Positions 49,832 to 57,815 of a stretch of DNA of 64,000 bases are shown piece after piece. The notes beneath the pieces are model-generated. The model did no database searches. It saw nothing but the letters and a program-made list of their open reading frames with translations, and had not been told where the DNA came from. The stretch spans positions 1 to 64,000 of IMG/VR virus record IMGVR_UViG_3300027833_000021, one strand, 5' to 3'. Source of the stretch: a virus. The translations under genes were made by a program, and so were the position numbers. Numbering within the stretch: the first letter of the stretch is position 1; every line of letters begins with the position of its first letter.

Positions 49832-50628
49832 TGCCACAGGCCGCTAGAACAACTGACCCTATTTCTGCCCACAATCCTTGTGGCGAAGAAAGATGTGGTG
49901 CCGGTAGTTCTGACGTTATCATTCAAAATCTACAAGCATATCGAGTTACTGACCAAACTGAACCACACGGTGTTCCAAAACCAAGAGTAGGTTGTGTTCC
50001 ACACGTTACTCAATTAGTACAAGGTTCATCAAACGTTTATATAAACTCCAGCCCTGCAGGAAGAGTAGGAGATTCTCATTCTTGTGGCGTTATAATTACA
50101 TCAGGTTCAGATAAAGTTTATATTAATGGTGGCGGTACACCAGGTGTAGAAGCAAGAGTTATAAACCATCATCCACCGGCACAAGCGTTCTCAAGTGTTC
50201 CTAATGATTTAACTGATTACATAAAGTCTAAAGAACAGTTTAGTCCAAATGCATTCTGGGACCACAAACAATATACTAATGGTTATGGAACAGAAGCATT
50301 AAGTTCTACAGAAAGTATATCAGAAGAAGAAGCAGTACGTAGATTAAACGAAGACCTAACACAACGTAGAAATTTTGTTGCTACCTATTCTGCTAATAAT
50401 AATCGCAATTGGTCTCCTGACCAAATTGATGCTCTTACTAGTTTCGTATTTAATTTAGGTACAGGTACACTTAACCAAGTAACTAATGGCGGAACTCGTA
50501 CAGATGCCGAAATCGCAGATTCTATGTTACTATATGATAAAGCAACAGTAAATGGCGTATTACAATCTCTTCCTGGACTTACTACACGTAGAACAGAAGA
50601 AAGTGATTGGTTTAAAAGAGGAATGTAA
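49831..50628 (+). CDS. PAAR spike tip fused to a GH24 lysozyme (gp5-like hub)
   Basis: 265 aa. Residues 1-110 are a PAAR domain: SSNVYINSSPAGRVGDSHSCG and GSDKVYINGGG, with possible metal ligands H14, H58, H83 and C85. Residues 125-262 are a T4-lysozyme-type domain: E135 (SKEQFSP), D144 nine residues later, and T149 in QYTNGYGTE, as in the E-(8)-D-(5)-T set of GH24, with FVFNLGTGTL further on. It should sharpen the tail needle and open peptidoglycan at entry. In T4 these functions are on separate proteins (gp5 and gp5.4). Confidence 0.85.
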   Translation: MPQAARTTDPISAHNPCGEERCGAGSSDVIIQNLQAYRVTDQTEPHGVPKPRVGCVPHVTQLVQGSSNVYINSSPAGRVGDSHSCGVIITSGSDKVYINGGGTPGVEARVINHHPPAQAFSSVPNDLTDYIKSKEQFSPNAFWDHKQYTNGYGTEALSSTESISEEEAVRRLNEDLTQRRNFVATYSANNNRNWSPDQIDALTSFVFNLGTGTLNQVTNGGTRTDAEIADSMLLYDKATVNGVLQSLPGLTTRRTEESDWFKRGM

Positions 50629-50630
50629 TA

Positions 50631-52430
50631 ATGGCTAGTGAAGCAGAAATCGAAAGACTATATCAATTATTTGTAGCGAATGGTGGCGGAGCATTTTCAT
50701 TTTCTAATACAAATCTGACACCGAAACAATATTCTGAAGCAGTAAACGCCTCAAATCTAACACCATTAGAAATGGCACAGTTAGAAGCAAGGCAACATCA
50801 GTATAATAGACAAAAAGCATTAAACACAATAGCAGATGAAATTGATGCTAATACATTTACTAATCCTTATGCGGCTAGGTCAACTTATGGAAGTTCACTG
50901 TTTTCTAACTTAGGCACATCACAAGGTTCTATCAATGCAGGATTACTTGCTGGTGGTTTTAGTGGATATAGCGATGCCAATAGGGCACTAGTTGTTGCAG
51001 GAGTTTTATCAGCAACAGGTGTAGACTTAGAGAATATTATAAAAATTGCAGGATTAACTGCGTTGGGTACTACGATGTATTCATCATTAAGTAATCACAC
51101 GAATAATCAAACAGCAAACTTGCCAAAAACATTAGAAGATGCAAATTCTTTATCTAGTATGAATGCACAGTTTGGTGAACAAGGCGACCCATGTGGATTC
51201 TTCAATCAAATAATGGGAATATTAAGTGGTATATTTAATGGTACTTTAGATTTTATTGAAACAGGAATTGGTGATATAATTTCTTTGGTAAATGCAACAG
51301 GTATTCCAGCAATATTATCAAGTATCCTTTCAGCATTAACATCTGCTGGCGGCATTGTTGCGACTGGAATTGCAGGAGTAGTTGGATTGATTGCTGGTGG
51401 AATAGCAACGATTTTACAACAATTATCACCTCTAGTTGGAAAAATTATTAATGCAATTGGCGATATCACTACACAAATCGCTTCAGAGATTGCTTCTCTT
51501 GCCGATATGGCTGCCTCTCTTATAAGAAAAGCATTAGCATTACTTATTGGAAGTGCGGCAACTGACCCTTGTAAACAAAATGTATTGAAAAACACAGGTT
51601 CACCTGCCATGCAAGGTGCAATTGCTCAACTAAATCAACCATTAGGACATGGCAATCCTCATAATATACCAACAACTTTAGATGATAGAGCAAATCCAGA
51701 TGAAGTGACAAAGAAACTTACAGCGGCAAAAGCCGAAGCATTGTTAAAGGCTGGTGTACCTCAATCACCATTTACAGATGCGGCAAAAGAATATACTACA
51801 AATGATTCTGTATTACATTCTTCAGCAGAAACAACATCTGTCCGTCCAAAATCAAGACCATCGTCTAATACTACATACACAACTACAGGAGAAGCAACAT
51901 CATCTAGTAGTTTTGATGAAGAATTAATGCCAACAAGAAAAGCCGGCGAAACTATGGACGAATTTATGAAGCGTATTGGTGCAACAAGACAGGCAACAGT
52001 TGAAGAAAGAGAATCAGAAGCAATGAAGAGCCGAGAAGTAGTTTCACTACAAGTTCGAGCAATGGTAAGAGAATGGCAACCAAAACAATTAGACTATACA
52101 AGAGATTCAAGGGCATTAATGAGTAAGATGCGTTTTGCTTTGGATACTAAGAATTTTACAAACAAAACTTCACTAAAGAGTAGGTTGAAACAATTACTTG
52201 ATATTCAATACGATAACCAAGTAAGAGTAGAAAATTTAACAAATCAATATGCGGAAGCATTCAAATACTGGACTGATGGTGGTATACCAAATAAAGTAAC
52301 AGAAGCAAAACTTAGACTTCAATATAATGCTCGTATCAGACCAGCACAAACTCGTACATATAATAATGCAGTTTCTTCTAAAAATGCAGTAGAAACCGAA
52401 TGGAATAGTATTGACAGTCAGTTGTATTAA
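50631..52430 (+). CDS. Tail/baseplate protein with long hydrophobic centre, 599 aa
   Basis: Unrecognised. N-terminal polar helical part; residues about 185-310 form a long hydrophobic, Gly/Ala/Ile-rich stretch (DFIETGIGDIISLVN, AILSSILSALTSAGGIVATG, GVVGLIAGGIATILQQLSP) framed by two cysteines in DPC motifs (GDPCGFFN, TDPCKQN). The C-terminal third is charged and helical. Follows the spike gene by two bases, so a hub, tape-measure or membrane-inserting ejection protein is possible. Confidence 0.65.
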   Translation: MASEAEIERLYQLFVANGGGAFSFSNTNLTPKQYSEAVNASNLTPLEMAQLEARQHQYNRQKALNTIADEIDANTFTNPYAARSTYGSSLFSNLGTSQGSINAGLLAGGFSGYSDANRALVVAGVLSATGVDLENIIKIAGLTALGTTMYSSLSNHTNNQTANLPKTLEDANSLSSMNAQFGEQGDPCGFFNQIMGILSGIFNGTLDFIETGIGDIISLVNATGIPAILSSILSALTSAGGIVATGIAGVVGLIAGGIATILQQLSPLVGKIINAIGDITTQIASEIASLADMAASLIRKALALLIGSAATDPCKQNVLKNTGSPAMQGAIAQLNQPLGHGNPHNIPTTLDDRANPDEVTKKLTAAKAEALLKAGVPQSPFTDAAKEYTTNDSVLHSSAETTSVRPKSRPSSNTTYTTTGEATSSSSFDEELMPTRKAGETMDEFMKRIGATRQATVEERESEAMKSREVVSLQVRAMVREWQPKQLDYTRDSRALMSKMRFALDTKNFTNKTSLKSRLKQLLDIQYDNQVRVENLTNQYAEAFKYWTDGGIPNKVTEAKLRLQYNARIRPAQTRTYNNAVSSKNAVETEWNSIDSQLY

Positions 52431-52466
52431 TGTTATAATATTCAGTAAGATAATCACAAACTTTAA

Positions 52467-52475
52467 GATAAATAC
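52467..52475 (+). promoter_or_regulatory. Late promoter box GATAAATAC
   Basis: Exact nonamer, 29 bases before the P-loop kinase gene. Confidence 0.75.
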
Positions 52476-52503
52476 TACAAAGTTGTAATTTTAGGAATAT
52501 ATT

Positions 52504-53217
52504 ATGAGAGTAAATGAAATAATTGGTAGTATTGAAGAAGGTGTCGATGACCCTCATATCTTTAAAGCAGTGTTTATGGCTGGTGGACCAGGAAGTGGCA
52601 AAAGTCGTATCGCAGGTTCGCCTATTCTAAAAGGTGGTGGTCTAAGACCTATCAACTCAGATGATGTCTACGAATACAAGATGAAAAAAGCAGGATTAGA
52701 TTATGGTGACCCAGATGTTATCTATTCTGACCAAGGCCAAGAAATTCGTGGTAAAGCAAAAGAAGTTACTGCTAAAAGAGAGCAGATGTACTTAGATGGC
52801 AGATTAGGTGTTATTATTGACGGAACAGGAAGAGATGTTAATAAGATATCAACATCCGTAGAAAAACTAACACAAATGGGCTATTCATGTATGATGGTTT
52901 TTGTGAATACAAGTTTAGACATTGCACAAGAAAGAAACTTGAATAGAAAAAGAACTCTAAAGCCAGAAGAAGTCGAAAGAATGTGGAACGAGGTTCAAAA
53001 CAATATGATGAAGTTTCAACAGTTGTTTGGTAAAGGAAAGTTTCAAATCGTTGACAACAACGGTGGATTAGAAGACCCAGAAAGAAAGAAAAACTTTGAC
53101 AAAGTTCAGAAGAATGTTACTGCATTTCTAAATCGACCACCTTCAAATCCTCATGCGAAAAAATGGATGCAAAATCAAAGACGATTGAAGAATGCACAAA
53201 ATCAACAAGAAAAATAG
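52504..53217 (+). CDS. P-loop kinase of the zeta-toxin/polynucleotide kinase type
   Basis: 237 aa. FKAVFMAGGPGSGKSRIAGSP contains Walker A (GGPGSGKS). GRLGVIIDGTGRD follows as a Walker-B-like strand, and ERNLNRKRTLKPEEVERMW a lid helix with arginines. These are features of zeta-toxin and AAA_33 kinases that phosphorylate small molecules or polynucleotide ends. The N-terminus MRVNEIIGSIEEG resembles other late N-terminal peptides here (IEE|G). The lysine-rich C-terminus may bind nucleic acid. Late box upstream. Confidence 0.75.
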   Translation: MRVNEIIGSIEEGVDDPHIFKAVFMAGGPGSGKSRIAGSPILKGGGLRPINSDDVYEYKMKKAGLDYGDPDVIYSDQGQEIRGKAKEVTAKREQMYLDGRLGVIIDGTGRDVNKISTSVEKLTQMGYSCMMVFVNTSLDIAQERNLNRKRTLKPEEVERMWNEVQNNMMKFQQLFGKGKFQIVDNNGGLEDPERKKNFDKVQKNVTAFLNRPPSNPHAKKWMQNQRRLKNAQNQQEK

Positions 53218-53224
53218 GTAAGCG

Positions 53225-54070
53225 ATGGTAATAGTAGATAAGTTGGCTGAATATAGAAAAGATATTGACTTAAATTTTATCAAAAAGACACACGTTCATT
53301 ATTGTACACCCTGTTACGCTGGACAAATTTCAGAACCATATTTTAGGTCATGGACTAAAGGTCACATGATGTTCACAAAATATGATATTCCATATACATT
53401 AACTACCTCAGCAAATGAGAGTTTAATATCACGTGCAAGATGTCATATGGTTGCATACTTCATGGCTAATCCAGAAGCAACACATATGATGTTTATCGAT
53501 GCAGATATTAATTTCGATGCTATGGATATATTGCATATGTTACAACATGATAAAGACATTATTGTTGGTGCATATCCGAAAAAACAATTAGACTGGGAAT
53601 CTATTAAAGACGCATCAGAAAGAGGATTAGATATAGGAACACTCAAAGATTGTGCGGCAAATTATGCCATAAATCCTGACTGGGATTATAACGAAGAAAC
53701 TGATACACGCAAATTGCATATCGAAGATGGAGTAGTACGGCTTAAAGATGCCGCAACAGGCTTCATGCTTATTAAACGAAGTGTTATAGAAAAAATGGTA
53801 GAAGCATATCCTGAAATGCACTTCAATAATGATTTACACTTTGAAGAAGAATTTGCTAAATGGACATACCTATTCTTTGATTGTATGCATGAAGAAGGTA
53901 CAAAGAGATACTTAAGTGAAGACTATGCATTTTGTAGAAGATGGCAAGCATTGGGTGGTGAAGTTTGGTTAGACCCACTTGTAAAACTAGACCATGTTGG
54001 TCATTATACATTTAATGGAAACATTGGCAAAATGTTCTATACTTCTTCTCCAAAGATAGAAGATTTATAA
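53225..54070 (+). CDS. Glycosyltransferase-like protein (GT-A fold)
   Basis: 281 aa. HVHYCTPCYAGQISEPYF at the start, ESLISRARCHMVAYFMAN, then THMMFIDADINFD with a DxD motif for metal and sugar nucleotide, and LSEDYAFCRRWQALGGEVWLDP near the end, as in GT-A transferases (ED-x-xFC..W). Probably transfers a sugar to DNA, virion protein or host surface; acceptor unknown. Confidence 0.75.
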   Translation: MVIVDKLAEYRKDIDLNFIKKTHVHYCTPCYAGQISEPYFRSWTKGHMMFTKYDIPYTLTTSANESLISRARCHMVAYFMANPEATHMMFIDADINFDAMDILHMLQHDKDIIVGAYPKKQLDWESIKDASERGLDIGTLKDCAANYAINPDWDYNEETDTRKLHIEDGVVRLKDAATGFMLIKRSVIEKMVEAYPEMHFNNDLHFEEEFAKWTYLFFDCMHEEGTKRYLSEDYAFCRRWQALGGEVWLDPLVKLDHVGHYTFNGNIGKMFYTSSPKIEDL

Positions 54071-54079
54071 TATAAATAG
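54071..54079 (+). promoter_or_regulatory. Late-type box TATAAATAG
   Basis: Contains the T4 late octamer TATAAATA, four bases before the ATG at 54084; a transcript from it would be nearly leaderless. Confidence 0.55.
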
Positions 54080-54083
54080 TAGC

Positions 54084-54545
54084 ATGAAAGATGCTATACA
54101 AAAATGGTTGGATGATTTTGTCACCAAACCTAATCCATTATTAAATGGATTCCCGCCTTGTCCTTATGCAAGAGCGGCAATTGTTGATTATATTGAGACT
54201 AACCATATTCGTTCAGAACTACATGATTTATTAAATAATTGGACAGATGATGTCCAAGTTGTAATCGTACACACATCTACAGATAATTACACACCAGAAC
54301 ATCTTTCCCATATAGTTGATGAGTTTAATGAAATAGCAATGAAACAAGATATTGTTGCTTTAGAAGACCATCCTAATGATGAAGAATTTGTGAATGGTGT
54401 ACATATGAACTTTGGTGAATGTATCATAGTCTTAGTACAAAGATTGAGTAAAGTAAACGAAGCAAGTACAATACTTAAGAAAAAAGGATACTATGATACA
54501 TGGAGTAAAGAAAACTTAGATGATGTCGTCAACTGGAGAGAGTGA
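54084..54545 (+). CDS. Hypothetical protein, 153 aa
   Basis: The GFPPCPYARAA segment near residue 25 is a motif I recall from uncharacterised phage and bacterial proteins; the rest is alpha/beta (VQVVIVHTSTDNYTPEHLSHIVDEF, FGECIIVLVQRLSKVNEA). Coupled to the next gene by TGATG. Its place among modifying enzymes suggests an enzymatic or partner role. Function unknown. Confidence 0.6.
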   Translation: MKDAIQKWLDDFVTKPNPLLNGFPPCPYARAAIVDYIETNHIRSELHDLLNNWTDDVQVVIVHTSTDNYTPEHLSHIVDEFNEIAMKQDIVALEDHPNDEEFVNGVHMNFGECIIVLVQRLSKVNEASTILKKKGYYDTWSKENLDDVVNWRE

Positions 54546-55024
54546 TGAGTTATTCATATGCGAGGATTAATTTAGAAAAAACAAACTATAGTAAAATAGA
54601 TAATTATCAAATACTTCTTAATCCAGTTCCTAAAGAACTAGATGAGATTTACTTTACATATTGTAGGCATCATAATTTTAGTAGTGTTATGCCTATATTT
54701 GATTCTGAATACTATGATAATGATGTTATAGGATATTATGACGGAGATGTACTAGTTGCATTTTCTCTTATAACAAGATATAATGATGAGAATGCAGAGT
54801 GTTTGCAATTCGCATGGGATTATAATAAACCAAAGATGTTTTTAGGTCTTGCAAGTTTAAGAAATGAATGTGCTATGTACAAAGAATTAGGTTTTAAATA
54901 TCTTTATGTTGGTGGTGCAGATGCATATAAAAACAACATGGATGGGTTAGAAATTATGACACCCGTTTCATGGATAGATAATAGGTGGAGAATAGATGGA
55001 TTCGAAAAAGTACAAGGTAAATGA
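54545..55024 (+). CDS. GNAT-like protein (leucyl/arginyl-transferase-type C-lobe)
   Basis: 159 aa from ATG 54545. DVLVAFSLITRYNDENAECLQFAWDYNKPKMFLGLASLRNECAMYKELGFKYLYVGG (read as AFSLITRYND, FAWDYNKP, LASLRNECAMYKELG, YLYVGG) is laid out like the C-terminal GNAT lobe of bacterial aminoacyl-tRNA-protein transferases. Whether it transfers an acyl or aminoacyl group is unknown. It overlaps the amidinotransferase gene by 29 bases. Confidence 0.55.
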   Translation: MSYSYARINLEKTNYSKIDNYQILLNPVPKELDEIYFTYCRHHNFSSVMPIFDSEYYDNDVIGYYDGDVLVAFSLITRYNDENAECLQFAWDYNKPKMFLGLASLRNECAMYKELGFKYLYVGGADAYKNNMDGLEIMTPVSWIDNRWRIDGFEKVQGK

Positions 55025-56180
55025 AGTAAACGCATGGAATGGATGGGATCCGTTAAAGCAAGTAGTTCTTGGTAATTGTTTCCCACCTGAGTTCTTCGAG
55101 GATGTGAAAGACACAAAACTCAGAGACTTATTACAACGTCTACTATATGAAACAAGAGAAGATTTACAAAATATTCAAAATACACTTGAGGGTTTAGGGG
55201 TAGAAGTAGTTCGTATGCCAGAATATGGCATGACTAATTTTCCTTTAGTGCGACATGAAAGCCCAAAGACGATAAACGAAGCCGCTGAACTAGGTATGCA
55301 AGGTGCATATAGAGACGGTAAAGTTCACGGTTTTCCTAAACCTTGTCTTACTCCACGTGATGATATTATAACTCTTGGTAATAAATGTTTGTTTACTAGT
55401 AATCTATTAGACAATGTTATAGAGGATGGTGAGATATTTAATCCTGACCACTTAGATTTGTTTAGTCAAAAAGAATGGAATTTATACAGACAAGGTAAAG
55501 TATTAAAAGGACCATTAAATCCTACACCTCATTTAATAAAAGATGCTACTGAACAAAGAAGATTTGATGCATCATTCCAGTTTTGGGCACCACTCATACA
55601 TAGGGTTGGCGACAGACTTGTTGTAGACCAACAAGATTGGGCAAATCTATCTGATGTAATATTGAAAAGATATCCACAATTCACAGCGGCAAATATTGCA
55701 GTTGGTGGACACACAGATGGTTCAATGAATTTACCAAAACCTGGACTTGTTATATGTGGTGATTGGATGGGACCAGAAGACTTTAAACATACATTGCCTG
55801 GATGGGATGTATTGAGAATAGAACATCCAAATCAGACAAAAAGTGAGTTTGGAAGTTGGGCTGATGAGAAACATATCACACAGGGAAGATGGTGGACACC
55901 AGAAGCAAAATCTAATCCTGAACTTGTAGATTTTGTAGACAATTGGTTAACTAATTGGGTAGGTTATGCAGAAGAAAGCATATTTGAAGTAAATATGTTA
56001 TCTGTAAATCCAGAAACGATATTAAGTTTGAACTATCAACCAGAAGTACATAACGCACTGAAAAAACACGGAATAGAACCAATCTATTGTAGATTTAGAC
56101 ACAGAAACTTTTGGGATGGTGGATTACACTGTTTAACAGTTGATACAGTAAGAGAGGGCGGAATACAGTCATATTTTTAG
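54996..56180 (+). CDS. Amidinotransferase (glycine amidinotransferase-like)
   Basis: 394 aa. NAWNGWDPLKQVVLGN is the usual first motif of the arginine-modifying pentein superfamily. H239 and D241 (VGGHTDGSM) and C379 (FWDGGLHCLTVDT) fit the catalytic histidine and cysteine of amidinotransferases. RFDASFQFWAPLIHRVGD and RIEHPNQ complete the picture. It would move an amidino group from arginine to an amine, giving ornithine and a guanidino product. Acceptor unknown. GGTGGAG lies before the ATG. Confidence 0.85.
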   Translation: MDSKKYKVNEVNAWNGWDPLKQVVLGNCFPPEFFEDVKDTKLRDLLQRLLYETREDLQNIQNTLEGLGVEVVRMPEYGMTNFPLVRHESPKTINEAAELGMQGAYRDGKVHGFPKPCLTPRDDIITLGNKCLFTSNLLDNVIEDGEIFNPDHLDLFSQKEWNLYRQGKVLKGPLNPTPHLIKDATEQRRFDASFQFWAPLIHRVGDRLVVDQQDWANLSDVILKRYPQFTAANIAVGGHTDGSMNLPKPGLVICGDWMGPEDFKHTLPGWDVLRIEHPNQTKSEFGSWADEKHITQGRWWTPEAKSNPELVDFVDNWLTNWVGYAEESIFEVNMLSVNPETILSLNYQPEVHNALKKHGIEPIYCRFRHRNFWDGGLHCLTVDTVREGGIQSYF

Positions 56181-56190
56181 TAATTTGCTA

Positions 56191-56219
56191 TTGCATAATG
56201 ATTAAAAGTGTGTTATACT
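56191..56219 (+). promoter_or_regulatory. Early-type promoter for the YggX-thioesterase-epimerase group
   Basis: TTGCAT (56191-56196), 17-base spacer, TATACT (56214-56219), 29 bases before the yggX-like ATG. Confidence 0.65.
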
Positions 56220-56248
56220 TATTAGATGATTATTATGGAGAATACTGA

Positions 56249-56509
56249 ATGAGTATGGTTTATTGTACAAAATATGGCAAAGAATTGCCTGCCCTAACAA
56301 CTGCACCTTTTCCTGGCGAAGCAGGTGAAAAAATCTTAAATGAAATCTCAGCACAAGCATGGTTTGAATGGCTTGAGATGCAGACTATGTTTATCAACGA
56401 AAATCAATTAAACATGATGGACCCACAGGCTAGAGAGTTTCTAGCAGAACGAAGAGATGAATTTCTTTTCGAAGGTGGTGATATTATTGAACCGCCAGAG
56501 CCTATCTAA
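56249..56509 (+). CDS. yggX: YggX-family Fe(II)-trafficking/oxidative protection protein
   Basis: 86 aa, the normal YggX length (about 90). VYCTKYGKELP holds the conserved cysteine (C6). PGEAGEKILNEISAQAWFEW, MQTMFINENQLNMMDP and FLFEGG follow E. coli YggX through its whole length (PGELGKRIYNEIS, QTMLINEKKLNMM, FLFEG). The family protects Fe-S enzymes from oxidation and handles iron. It is best known from gamma- and betaproteobacteria, so it may be taken from such a host. Coupled to the thioesterase by TAATG. Confidence 0.9.
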   Translation: MSMVYCTKYGKELPALTTAPFPGEAGEKILNEISAQAWFEWLEMQTMFINENQLNMMDPQAREFLAERRDEFLFEGGDIIEPPEPI

Positions 56510-56904
56510 TGAAAGAGTTGACTTATCAACTTCATGCGGCAGATGTTCCATTGAATATGCATGGAAGCGTAACGGGTGCATGGTTGTTTGATGTACTAGA
56601 TAGAGCGGCACTTGTTTGGATTAATGAAAACATTACCAACAAAATCAAAGGTGTCTCCGTAGCAACACATACTGCCGATGTAAAGTATCATCAGAGAGTT
56701 TTACAATATGGTTTTGTTTCGGCATATGCTGAATGTATCAGTGTTACTCCTGGTAAGATTACAATTGATGTTGATTTATACAATAGAACACAAGATGAAG
56801 CGGAAGGCGAATTAGCCGTTTCTGGCACATTAGCATTTAGTATGATAGATAATGCTACTTATAGATTAAAAAAAATACCAAGAGAATTCTTAAGTATTAA
56901 ATAG
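56509..56904 (+). CDS. Hotdog-fold acyl-CoA thioesterase (YciA-like)
   Basis: 131 aa. N-x-HGSVTGAWLFDVLDRAALV corresponds to the N-x-x-G-x-x-x-G-G-W-L-x-x-x-D motif of YciA-type thioesterases, with the catalytic aspartate in FDVLDRAA. VATHTADVKYHQRV and VSAYAECISVTPGKITIDVDLY are the following beta strands. It should hydrolyse acyl-CoA to free acid and CoA. Coupled to the yggX-like gene. Confidence 0.8.
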   Translation: MKELTYQLHAADVPLNMHGSVTGAWLFDVLDRAALVWINENITNKIKGVSVATHTADVKYHQRVLQYGFVSAYAECISVTPGKITIDVDLYNRTQDEAEGELAVSGTLAFSMIDNATYRLKKIPREFLSIK

Positions 56905-56912
56905 GAGAATAC

Positions 56913-57815
56913 ATGCAAACAAATGGCAAAGTGCTTGTCACTGGCGGAGCGGGATTTATAGGAACTGAATTAGTACAACAGTTACACAATAAAGGTTATG
57001 AAATAACCATCTTGGATAAACAAGAAAAACCAATCGGTCTAGACCATGTGAAATATATTCAAGGTGATTTGTCAAGTCCTGCAAGATGTGTTATGGCATG
57101 TGCTGGTCAAGATTATGTTATTCATTTGGCAGCCAAAGCCAGAATACCAGAGAGTTTTATTAATCCAGATGCATACTTTGATGCAAATGTAACGGGTACA
57201 AGAAACATCTTAACAGCCGCAAGTGCGGTAGGTATTAGAAAATTTGTGTATGCGGGTTCTAGTTCAGTATATGGAAACAATGTTGCACCTAACAAACCAA
57301 CTCATAAACCAGACCCACTAAATTATTACGCAATGTCAAAGTTATTTGGCGAACATCTATGTAAGCAATACAAAATTATGTTTGATTTGAACTATAACAT
57401 TATGCGTTTCTTTACAGTATACTCTAAAAATCAACCTACTTCTCTTATGTTTGGAAAGTTTGCCCAACTTGTTAAAGAAGGTAAACCAGTCACTATCCAT
57501 GGTGATGGAGAAATGAGAAGAGATTACATACATATTTCTGACGTAGCATCAGCACTTATTGCCAGCATAGAAAGTAAAGTTAAGAACGATACATTCAATG
57601 TAGGAACTGGTAACAATATATCAGTTAATGCAGTTGTTGATATATTAAGAGAATATGCACCAGAATTAGAAGCAATTAACGTAGAAAAACCAAAAGGATA
57701 TGCACCAGAAACATTAGCAGATATTAGCAAGACTAAAAATCTACTACAATGGTCTCCAGATACTTTAATAGTTCCTGGACTAAATGAGATGTTTAAGACT
57801 ATATTTAAGAAATGA
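56913..57815 (+). CDS. NAD-dependent sugar epimerase/dehydratase (extended SDR)
   Basis: 300 aa. TGGAGFIG near the start is the extended-SDR NAD-binding loop; VIHLAAKARIPES, the catalytic tyrosine-lysine pair in YYAMSKL, and RDYIHISDVASAL are the other family motifs. It resembles UDP-glucose 4-epimerase and related enzymes. Likely makes an activated sugar for the glycosyltransferase or for envelope modification. TAGGAG precedes the ATG. Confidence 0.92.
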   Translation: MQTNGKVLVTGGAGFIGTELVQQLHNKGYEITILDKQEKPIGLDHVKYIQGDLSSPARCVMACAGQDYVIHLAAKARIPESFINPDAYFDANVTGTRNILTAASAVGIRKFVYAGSSSVYGNNVAPNKPTHKPDPLNYYAMSKLFGEHLCKQYKIMFDLNYNIMRFFTVYSKNQPTSLMFGKFAQLVKEGKPVTIHGDGEMRRDYIHISDVASALIASIESKVKNDTFNVGTGNNISVNAVVDILREYAPELEAINVEKPKGYAPETLADISKTKNLLQWSPDTLIVPGLNEMFKTIFKK

